Source: Sabellastarte sp. h YS-2021
Lineage: Eukaryota > Annelida > Polychaeta > Sabellida > Sabellidae
Length of the DNA: 64,000 bases
Direction of reading: 5' to 3'
Assembly (NCBI GenBank): GCA_964017235.1
Contig: OZ024938.1
Span: 48,396,332-48,460,331, forward strand
This document shows positions 11,487 through 23,400 of the stretch, piece after piece (position 1 is the stretch's first letter; each line of letters begins with the position of its first letter). The notes below the pieces were generated by a model. That model searched no databases. It was not told where the DNA came from and saw only the letters and a list, made by a program, of their open reading frames with translations. Both the position numbers and the translations under genes were made by a program.

Positions 11487-14400
11487 CTGAAAATACAAGA
11501 AATAGGTCAAAGGTCAGATGGTGTAGATTCACTGCTGGGCTTCTCAAGGACGGGTAAGATGCTACCACACTGGTTACAAACATAACACCATGAAAAGACG
11601 TTAAACAGGTCAAAGGTTAGAGGTTACAGAGTCACAGCTGGGTTTCTTCAGAAAGAAGTGATACTGTCACACTGCTTATATAGATACCACTGTGAAAAGA
11701 AAAGAAATAGGTTAAAGGTCCAGAGGTTGCAGAATTACTGCTGGGATTCCTAAGGTAGGGAGAAAACTGTACTGCCATACTGTTTAGATGCAGGACCAAG
11801 AGAAGAAATTGGTCAAAGATCACATTGCATGGTTTGTTAATGTTTCATCATCAACACATGGTAAAGGTTATACCACAATCAGCAAAGTAGAACAATAAAG
11901 CATTTCATATTTGATGGTCAAGATTCTGCCCAATAAACCTCCAAATGGCCCTACAATAACATTACTTACATTATTAAATTATTACATTGTGACATAATTC
12001 ATGTCACGTCCATATTTAGGATAGACAAGGAATATGCACCATATAATCAGGAGTACAACTTTTAGTTATACTTGTCAAAAACAATGGAAAATATTACAAA
12101 ACCAAGGTTTCACACCCAACATTTAACTAGAAATCGGCCGCCCTGTTGATAGTAGATGCGAATAGAAACAGGATAGCATAGAAGAACACACATTATCATG
12201 TGTAATGTCCACCCATGAACCTTTTGCCCAAATTGTACAGTAGTCTTACAAGACCCTGTTTCATTTGTAAAATATATCAATGATGCTTAAATATTTGTTA
12301 GTGTAGATGTAAATTATTTCAGCTTCATGCCTTTTTGCATTGGTTGGGTTGAAAATTTTGACGAAATCACTCTATCTGGCATGGTTAAGAAGATAGAAGC
12401 AAATTCCTGTTTTTCTATTTTTGGCAAAAATTTGAAAATTCAAAATGGCCGCCATTTTTGGGAAAAGGAAATTTTTTTGAAAATTGCCAAGAGCACATTT
12501 TCTAGATACCCTATGGGTCGAAAATTTCAACGAAATAACTCTATTTGGCACGGTTAAGGCCAGTTTGTGTTTTTCCATTTTGGGCAAAAATTCGAAAATT
12601 CAAAATGGCTGCCATTTTTGGGGAGGGGAAAATTTTTTGAAAATTGCAAAGATTACATTCCTTAGATACCCCATGGGTTGAAAATTTCGACGAAATCGCT
12701 CTATCTCGCATGGTTAAGGAGATAGAAGCAAATTTGTGTTTTGCCATTTTTGACAAAAATTTGAAAATTCAAAATGGCCGCCATTTTAGGGGACGGGAAA
12801 TTTTTTTTTAAATTGCCAAGAATACAATGCTGAAATACCTGTGGGTCGAAAATTTTGACGAAATCGCTCTATCTCGCACGGTTAAGGAGATAGAAGCAAA
12901 TTTGTGTTTTGCCATTTTTGGCAAAAATTCGAAAATTCAAAATGGCCGCCATTTTTGGGGAGGGGAAAATTTTTTGGAAAATTGCAAAGATTGCATTCCT
13001 TAGATACCCTGTGGGTCGAAAATTTCGACGAAATCGCTCTATCTCGCACGGTTAAGGAGATAGAAGCAAATTTGTGTTTTGCCATTTTTGGGAAAAATTC
13101 GAAAATTCAAAATGGCCGCCATTTTTGGGGAGGGGAAAATTTTTGGAAAATTGCAAAGATTGCATTCCTTAGATACCCTGTGGGTCGAAAATTTCGACGA
13201 AATCACTCTATCTCGCACGGTTAAGGAGATAGAAGCAAATTAGTGTTTTGCCATTTTTGGCAAAAATTCGAAAATTCAAAATGGCCGCCATTTTTGGGGA
13301 GGGGAAAATTTTTTAAAAATTACCAAGAGTACAATGCTCAGATACCCTGTGGGTCGAAAATTTTGACGAAATCACTCTATCTGGCACGGTTAAGGAGATA
13401 GAAGGAAATTTGTGTTTTGCCATTTTTGGCAAAAATTCGAAAATTCAAAATGGCCGCCATTTTGGGGGAGGGGAAAATTTTTGGAAAATTGCAAAGATTG
13501 CATTCCTTAGATACCCTGTGGGTCGAAAATTTCGACGAAATCGCTCTATCTCGCACGGTTAAGGAGATAGAAGGAAATTTGTGTTTTGCCATTTTTGGCA
13601 AAAATTCGAAAATTCAAAATGGCCGCCATTTTTGGGGAGGGGAAAATTTTTGGAAAATTGCAAAGATTACATTCCTTAGATACCCTGTGGGTCGAAAATT
13701 TCGACGAAATCGCTCTATCTCGCACGGTTAAGGAGATAGAAGCAAATTAGTGTTTTGCCATTTTTGGCAAAAATTCGAAAATTCAAAATGGCCGCCATTT
13801 TTGGGGAGGGGAAAATTTTTGGAAAAATTACCAAGAGCACAATGCTCAGATACCCTGTGGGTCGAAAATTTTGACGAAATCGCTCTATCTGGCACGGTTA
13901 AGGAGATAGAAGCAAATTGGTGTTTTGCCATTTTTGGCAAAAATTCGAAAATTCAAAATGGCCGCCATTTTTGGGGAGGGGAAAATTTTTTGAAAATTGC
14001 AAAGATTGCATTCCTTAGATACCCTGTGGGTCGAAAATTTCGACGAAATCGCTCTATCTCGCACGGTTAAGGAGATAGAAGCAAATTAGTGTTTTGCCAT
14101 TTTTGGCAAAAATTCGAAAATTCAAAATGGCCGCCATTTTTGGGGAGGGGAAAATTTTTTAAAAATTACCAAGAGTACAATGCTCAGATACCCAGTGGGT
14201 CGAAAATTTTGACGAAATCGCTCTATCTGGCACGGTTAAGGAGATAGAAGCAAATTGGTGTTTTGCCATTTTTGGCAAAAATTCGAAAATTCAAAATGGC
14301 CGCCATTTTTGGGGAGGGGAAAATTTTTTGAAAATTGCAAAGATTGCATTCCTTAGATACCCTGTGGGTCGAAAATTTCGACGAAATCGCTCTATCTCGC

Positions 14401-17400
14401 ACGGTTAAGGAGATAGAAGCAAATTTGTGTTTTGCCATTTTTGGCAAAAATTCGAAAATTCAAAATGGCCGCCATTTTTGGGGAGGGGAAAATTTTTTGA
14501 AAATTGCAAATATTACATTCCTTAGATACCCTGTGGGTCGAAAATTTCGACGAAATCGCTCTATCTCGCACGGTTAAGGAGATAGAAGCAAATTAGTGTT
14601 TTGCCATTTTTGGCAAAAATTCGAAAATTCAAAATGGCCGCCATTTTTGGGGAGGGGAAAATTTTGTTAAAATTACCAAGAGCACAATGCTCAGATACCC
14701 TGTGGGTCGAAAATTTTGACGAAATCGCTCTATCTGGCACGGTTATGGAGATAGAAGCAAATTTGTGTTTTGCCATTTTTGGCAAAAATTCGAAAATTCA
14801 AAATGGCCGCCATTTTTGGGGAGGGGAAAATTTTGTTAAAATTACCAAGAGCACAATGCTCAGATACCCTGTGGGTCGAAAATTTTGACGAAATCGCTCT
14901 ATCTGGCACGGTTAAGGAGATAGAAGCAAATTTGTGTTTTGCCATTTTTGGCAAAAATTCGAAAATTCAAAATGGCCGCCATTTTTGGGGAGGGGAAAAT
15001 TTTTTGAAAATTGCAAAGATTGCATTCCTTAGATACCCTGTGGGTCGAAAATTTCGACGAAATCACTCTATCTCGCACGGTTAAGGAGATAGAAGCAAAT
15101 TAGTGTTTTGCCATTTTTGGCAAAAATTCGAAAATTCAAAATGGCCGCCATTTTTGGGGAGGGGAAAATTTTTTGAAAATTACCAAGAGTACAATGCTCA
15201 GATACCCTGTGGGTCGAAAATTTTGACGAAATCACTCTATCTGGCACGGTTAAGGAGATAGAAGGAAATTTGTGTTTTGCCATTTTTGGCAAAAATTCGA
15301 AAATTCAAAATGGCCGCCATTTTGGGGGAGGGGAAAATTTTTTGAAAATTGCAAAGATTGCATTCCTTAGATACCCTGTGGGTCGAAAATTTCGACGAAA
15401 TCGCTCTATCTCGCACGGTTAAGGAGATAGAAGGAAATTTGTGTTTTGCCATTTTTGGCAAAAATTCGAAAATTCAAAATGGCCGCCATTTTTGGGGAGG
15501 GGAAAATTTTTTAAAAATTACCAAGAGTACAATGCTCAGATACCCTGTGGGTCGAAAATTTTGACGAAATCACTCTATCTGGCACGGTTAAGGAGATAGA
15601 AGGAAATTTGTGTTTTGCCATTTTTGGCAAAAATTCGAAAATTCAAAATGGCCGCCATTTTGGGGGAGGGGAAAATTTTTGGAAAATTGCAAAGATTGCA
15701 TTCCTTAGATACCCTGTGGGTCGAAAATTTCGACGAAATCGCTCTATCTCGCACGGTTAAGGAGATAGAAGGAAATTTGTGTTTTGCCATTTTTGGCAAA
15801 AATTCGAAAATTCAAAATGGCCGCCATTTTTGGGGAGGGGAAAATTTTTGGAAAATTGCAAAGATTACATTCCTTAGATACCCTGTGGGTCGAAAATTTC
15901 GACGAAATCGCTCTATCTCGCACGGTTAAGGAGATAGAAGCAAATTAGTGTTTTGCCATTTTTGGCAAAAATTCGAAAATTCAAAATGGCCGCCATTTTT
16001 GGGGAGGGGAAAATTTTTGGAAAAATTACCAAGAGCACAATGCTCAGATACCCTGTGGGTCGAAAATTTTGACGAAATCGCTCTATCTGGCACGGTTAAG
16101 GAGATAGAAGCAAATTGGTGTTTTGCCATTTTTGGCAAAAATTCGAAAATTCAAAATGGCCGCCATTTTTGGGGAGGGGAAAATTTTTTGAAAATTGCAA
16201 AGATTGCATTCCTTAGATACCCTGTGGGTCGAAAATTTCGACGAAATCGCTCTATCTCGCACGGTTAAGGAGATAGAAGCAAATTTGTGTTTTGCCATTT
16301 TTGGCAAAAATTCGAAAATTCAAAATGGCCGCCATTTTTGGGGAGGGGAAAATTTTTTGAAAATTGCAAATATTACATTCCTTAGATACCCTGTGGGTCG
16401 AAAATTTCGACGAAATCGCTCTATCTCGCACGGTTAAGGAGATAGAAGCAAATTAGTGTTTTGCCATTTTTGGCAAAAATTCGAAAATTCAAAATGGCCG
16501 CCATTTTTGGGGAGGGGAAAATTTTTTAAAAATTACCAAGAGTACAATGCTCAGATACCCAGTGGGTCGAAAATTTTGACGAAATCGCTCTATCTGGCAC
16601 GGTTAAGGAGATAGAAGCAAATTGGTGTTTTGCCATTTTTGGCGAAAATTCAAAATGGCCGCCATTTTTGGGGAGGGGAAAATTTTTGGAAAATTGCAAA
16701 GATTGCATTCCTTAGATACCCTGTGGGTCGAAAATTTCGACGAAATCACTCTATCTCGCACGGTTAAGGAGATAGAAGCAAATTAGTGTTTTGCCATTTT
16801 TGGCAAAAATTCGAAAATTCAAAATGGCCGCCATTTTTGGGGAGGGGAAAATTTTTGGAAAATTGTAGATTGCATTCCTTAAATACCCTGTGGGTCGAAA
16901 ATTTCGACGAAATCGCTCTATCTCACACGGTTAAGGAGATAGAAGCAAATTTGTGTTTTGCCATTTTTGGCAAAAATTCGAAAATTCAAAATGGCCGCCA
17001 TTTTTGGGGAGGGGAAAATTTTTTGAAAATTGCAAATATTACATTCCTTAGATACCCTGTGGGTCGAAAATTTCGACGAAATCGCTCTATCTCTTACGGT
17101 TTCTGAGATATTAGCAAATTACTCAAAAGTAGTACTGAAAATACACAATGAAGTACCTAAATGGCTATTACTCATGTACTGACAAAGCTATCAGTCCCAA
17201 ATGCAATACCAAGCGAGCTATGGACATAACAATCTTGTATTCAAAATTGTAGTAAAATATCTTTAATTATTTTGGCTTAAATGCACGGAAACCAATGGGT
17301 ACTGAAAATAGCTGTACTTAAGTATTACTCAGTAAGCAAAAGAGGTACAACAGCCAAAAGCAATCCCAAGCAAGCTACTGACCCAATAAGCCTGCATACC

Positions 17401-20400
17401 AAATTTGGTGACAATAGCTCTAATACTTTTCCTTTAAATGAGCGGAAACCATGCGTGACGCCGGACATCGGACGCCGGACGCCGGACGCCGGACATCGGA
17501 CATCGGACGGCGAAAAAAGCAAAAATAATATATCCACCCCCCAGGGGGGTGGACATAATAATACTCACGGCAGACTTATCTGAACAGTTGAGTAGTCTGT
17601 CCTGTAACAAGAAAGAAGTTCCATGTGCTAGCAAGGCATCTCGCTCCATTTCACCAAAACGTATTCCTCCACCTCTTTTCCTACCTTTGATGGGTTGATG
17701 AGTGACTTGGTCTACTGGACCTGTTGTTCTAACCTGCAAGAAAAGTTGTATTAGAAATTTCATGAGCTGTCATCTTAAGGCAGACAGTATCATAGATGGG
17801 ATGAATCTATGAATAACTAACAGTAGTTTAAGATTTCTTGAAATTTATCAAAGGTTGTAACTGCAATTGCATTTACTTGAATTTTTTATACATTACTCCA
17901 AACCTGACAAAGAATTATGTCAGTCCCATACTCCTCTCATGGGATGTAAAACACTGTGTCAGTTGAAATTTTGGCTAGGCATTAATTTTAACTATTTTAG
18001 CTAATGAGCCTGGATAGTGAAAATTACTTCCCAGTGAAATTTTAAATCTATATAAATATCACAAAAAAAAAAAAAACTAGACCTAGCGCATCGGAGAACC
18101 GATGCAAATTGTATCCACCGTAAAGGCAATGCACCAAAACCTCTAGGACCAATAATAAGCGAGTTATAAGCACTTTCAGTTTTGGCTATCCTCATTTGAC
18201 CTTGAAGGAGGGGCCCAAGGTCAAATCCGACCACACCAGAAGATTCCCAGCCAATGATTTTCTATATGCTGGTTTACCATCCCAAACCTCTAGGACCAAT
18301 AATAAGCGAGTTATAAGCACTTTTAAGTTTGGCTGTCCTCGTTTGACCTTGAAGAAGGGGTCCAAGGTCAAATCCGACCACGCCAGATGATTCCCAGCCC
18401 AAGATTTCCTATATGTTGGGTTACCATCCCAAATCTCTAGGACCAATAATAAGCAAGTTATAAGCACTTTTAAGTTTGGCTATCCTCATTTGACCTTGAA
18501 GGAGTGGTCCAAGGTCAAATCCGACCACGCCAGAAGATTCCCAGCCCATGATTTCCTATAAGTTGGTTTACCATCCCAAACCTCTAGGACCAATAATAAG
18601 CAAGTTATAAGCACTTTTAAGTTTGGCTGTCCTCATTTGACCTTGAAGGAGGCGCCCAAGGTCAAATCGGGCCACACCAGAAGATTCCAAGCGCATCATT
18701 CCCTATATGTTGGTTTACCATCCCAAACCTCTACGACCAATAATAAGTGAGTTATAAGCACTTTTGCCTTTGGCTGTCCTCGTTTGACCTTGAATGAGGG
18801 GCCCAAGGTCAAATCCGACCACATAAGAAGATTCCCAGCCCATGATTTTCTATAGGTTGGTTTACCATCCCCAACCTCTAGGACCAATAATAAGCGAGTT
18901 ATAGGCACTTTTACCTTTGGCTATCCTCGTTTGACCTTGAAAGAGGGGCCCAAGGTCAAATCCGACCACACCAGAAGATTCCCAGCCCATGATTTTCTAT
19001 ATGCTGGTTTACCATCCCAAACCTCTAGGACCAATAATAAGCGAGTTATAAGCATTTTTAAGTTTGGCTATCCTCATTTGACCTTGAAGGAGGGTCCCAA
19101 GGTCAAATCCGTCCACACCAGAAGATTCCCAGCCCATGATTTCCTGTATGTTGGTTTACCATCCCAAACCTCTACGACCAATAATGAGCGAGTTATAAGC
19201 ACTTTTAAGTTTGGCTGTCCTCCTTTGACCTTCAATGAGGGGCCCAAGGTCAAATCCGACCTCACCAGAAGATTCCCAGCCCATGATTTTCTATATGTTG
19301 GTTTACCATCCCAAACCTCTACGACCAATAATAAGCGAGTTATAGGCACTTTTACCTTTGGCTATCCTCGTTTGACCTTGAAAGAGGGGCCCAAGGTCAA
19401 ATCCGACCACACCAGAAGATTCCCAGCCAATGATTTTCTATATGCTGGTTTACCATCCCAAACCTCTAGGACCAATAATAAGCCAGTTATAAGCACTTTT
19501 AAGTTTGGCTATCCTCATTTGACCTTGAAGGAGGGGCCCAAGGTCAAATCCGTCCACACCAGAAGATTCCCAGCGCATGATTTCCTATATGTTGGTTTAC
19601 CATCCCAAACCTCTAGGACCAATAATAAGCGAGTTATAAGCACTTTCAGTTTTGGCTATCCTCATTTGACCTTGAAGGAGGGGCCCAAGGTCAAATCCGA
19701 CCACACCAGAAGATTCCCAGCCAATGATTTTCTATATGCTGGTTTACCATCCCAAACCTCTAGGACCAATAATAAGCGAGTTATAAGCACTTTTAAGTTT
19801 GGCTGTCCTCGTTTGACCTTGAAGGAGGGGCCCCAAGGTCAAATCCAACCACGCCAGAAGATTCCCAGCCCATGATTTCCTATATGTTGGTTTACCATCC
19901 CAAACCTCTAGGATCGATAATAAGCGAGTTATAAGCACTTTTAAGTTCTGCTATCCTCGTTTGACCTTGAAGGAGGGGTCCAAGGTCAAATCTGACCACA
20001 TCAGAAGATTCGCAGCACATGATTTCCTATAGCTTGGCTTCACATTGCAAACCTCTAGGACCAATAATAAGGGAGATATAGGCACTTTTAAAGTCCGCTA
20101 TGTGGGTTACTTCGGCACTCCGTGGATGACCTTGAATTAGGAGCTTCAAGGTCAAATGTGTGCAAGGTTGTAGGGGACATGTATATGTGTCATACATATC
20201 ACCTATGAAGAGATTCAACCTTCTATCTATGAGGAACAGCCAGTAGAAAAATGTAGATTATTTTCAAAGAAATGCCTGTGGCGGCCATCTTGTTTTTCAG
20301 AATGAGGCTATTTTCCTTCCCAGAGAAGCTTACCCCCCAATGAAGATATCCTGCAAATTTGGTGAACCTAGCTGCTGTTGTTTTCATCTTAGAGCGTTAA

Positions 20401-23400
20401 CGTCGAAAATCTCTCTACGCGCGGCGGCAGCGGCGTAGCGGACGCTAAACCAAAGTATCCACCGGATGCTTCCGGTGGATACAACAAGCCATTAGTGAAA
20501 ATTAATTCTGGTGAATTTTTTAATGATGAAGTCTGAGTCAAATTTTCTTTTCTAGCTGAAATTTCTACTCATACGGTACCTATGGCAGATACTTGCCAGA
20601 AAATTACTGACACCACTTGTAAGAAGCAAGTGGGTGACTTGAAATTTATCAGACAATACTTTTTAAAATTATCCTGAGACATGCAATTTGAGGTCATATT
20701 TTTGACACGTCACTTACTTGGAACTTATCTGAGACCATGTGTCTGAGTCTTTGATAATACACCACTCCAATGAAGATGTCTGCTTCAAACTCACGTCCAT
20801 ACATCCCACTGTACAGCCGCTCTGTGCCATAGTAGTTGTAACCAGCTGCAAAAAAGTAAGGGAATCCACCTCTATCGTATCTACAGAATAATCTCATCTC
20901 CTTCTTTGTAAGCACAATATCTTCCCCACAAGAGGGAACTCGGTGTGTTAAATTAACAAAAGAATTGACAAAAGGGGTAGTCAAAGATGTTTGGGATCAA
21001 TAATTCAAATCTAGGTTTTGGGCCACACTCCCAAGTACTTTGTGCATCTTGTTTAACCCACAGTTATGTCAAAATTACGTATGTAATGCTGTTAGTTAGA
21101 CAGGACACAAGAACTGTGGAATAGGTTTAACTTCACATCTGTTTAGCAGTATCACATCACCGTCTAGGCTGAAAACAGCTCTCAAATACTATGTGCATCT
21201 TGTATATATAATAATTATGTGAATTGTTCAGCTGAAGTGCTGTACTTTGGATAAGACATCATGAAGTTGGAACTAATAATGCAAGAATATGATTCAGCAA
21301 GAATGTGATAAATCTTTTTCAACCTGAGCTGGTGGCAGCACTCCTAATATTATGCACATCTTGGTTGTAGTAATAAATACCGATTGTGAGGGTGTTTGTT
21401 ACAGGATATATGCCAGCAAAAATTGGGACTTCATGTACATTCACACAGCAAGTGTGTCTTTTTCACTCCATAATCAGGTTAAACATGCATCTGTAATGCT
21501 TAAATTTGGACAGGATATAATGAAGATGACACTACTAATTGTGGAATATCAGCTTTTTATCTAACCTGTAAATCATGTCACTCCTTGTGTAGAGGAACAG
21601 AGCCAGATACCAAGTTAACCTTGATTACTCCACTTTTGTCTCAAAAGGTCATCTGTAATTCTTTACTTTGGACAGAATATGAAGAAGGTGGCACTAATCC
21701 ATCCAAAAAAAGGCTTCATATTTATAAGTGCTGAAGTTATTACCTCTCTCTTGGAGAATCATGTTTAATAACATAATATATTAAGCCTGTAGAGTCATTT
21801 CACCCATTCAGTTGCGGGCCAAATTGAAATACTGTATGCATCTTGTTTACCTCATAACTGTATCAAAAAACCCATCGGTATTGCTATTATTTTAACATGA
21901 TATAAGAAGTGTGATCCTGAAATAAGTTTCAGCCATACCACTATATTTAAAATGTGCTAATATCTTCAAAGAAAAGCCTATTGTTGGGTTCATAAGACTA
22001 CCCAACTTAAGGGACCAACTTATGAAATCAGTAGTTGAATACCCAAAAGATCATCAGATTTCAAAGGAAATAACCCCCAAAATTTGCACCAGATTAGGAA
22101 AATGTACATATTGCCCATTAATAAATAAAATTAATGAAACAAAATGTAGTTTCACAAAACAAACTTATAGGTGCAAAAACCTCCCAAAACACATTACTTG
22201 TGAAATAGAAGATATAATTTATCAAATATCTTGTACCAAATGCCAAAAAGTATACGTAGGAGAGACAGGGAGACCATTTAGAAGAAGAATGTATGAACAT
22301 ATAGCTTCAGTAAAAAATAACTCTAAGACTACACCAGTATCTAGACATTTTTTTCACTGAAGGTCACTCACACAAACACATGAAATTCTCAGTGATAAGA
22401 GTGGTGCAAAACACAACGTGAAAGTGCAGCCACATCCAGGCGTAGAAGAATTGAGCTTGGTTGGATTTTCAAGTTGCACTCTCTTCACCCAATTGGCATC
22501 AACCAATTTGTGTGAAATACTAGGCATTTCAGTCATCACACACTCAGAGACTGGCCCTTTCCATTTTACATTTAAAATCGTGTCACCATCTTGCAGTATA
22601 TATTACGAACACATGAAAATATTGCAAACTGAGCCCTTGAACAGACGGAAACCAACCAGAAAAAGAAGATACTACTGAACAACAAAAAGCCGCGACTGGG
22701 AAGATTGGAAACAATGAATAACAGGACACCTAGATCAACAAACAAGAAAAGCAGAAACTAAACCATTGAGGAATCAGATTTTAACAGGAAACCAATGAAC
22801 AAAAACCATCAAATTTAAGAACATACATGATCACCAAATAGGAAGAAAAAAATTGTATAAAAATTTCACAAATTATACTATCATTATTAGGGGGTGATTC
22901 CTGCAATAATTGTCATGAATATAAACACTAATAATTGTGCCCATAAACCACCAAATACAAGGTTGAATCTAACTGATTCTAAACACTTTCCAACAATATT
23001 TCTTTAAATATATCTCCAGCTCTGTTTCTTGAGTTTGTCATTTATTATTATTTTAGAGATCATTAAATTCTTAGTAATCACTTAATTATAGACAGAGTTA
23101 GCTTAAATACTTTCTATGAGGGTTATTTATTAAGGGACAAGCTGATGAATATTACCCCATATCTACTGAATATATATGCCAAAATCAAAGGTATAGGGCT
23201 TTAGCATTAAATAAGACATAAAAGGCTTACTTTTTCCAAAATACTAGTATACAGGTAAGGTACTGGTTCAAGTATCCAAGCACTAGTTAAGTACTACAAA
23301 ACTGAAGCTTAACAACTTTTCTATGAACACCCTCAATTCATACTAGTTTTTAAGTTATTCTCAAGACAAAATAGAAACAACAGATGTTTCATATAAACAG

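Noticed and set aside
12340-17105. CRISPR-like array
   Set aside because: Units are 169 bp and similar over their whole length, with no unique spacers, in a eukaryotic intron.
12327-17106. Many overlapping open frames of 60-106 codons on both strands
   Set aside because: They recur with the 169-bp satellite period and switch frame with it. They are by-products of the repeat.
17281-17763. Open frames across the GC-rich tail on both strands
   Set aside because: On the minus strand only 17569-17733 is coding (POLR1B exon 27); the rest is the GGACGCC minisatellite and hairpin.
18931-19875. Open frame of 314 codons with 49-residue repeats
   Set aside because: It follows from the 147-bp tandem unit, which is a multiple of three. 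It has no start context, splice support or conserved protein, and lies inside a mobile element.
22418-22678. Open frame of 86 codons after the Penelope-like fragment
   Set aside because: Beyond the frameshifted GIY-YIG segment the translation has no similarity I recognise; likely chance.
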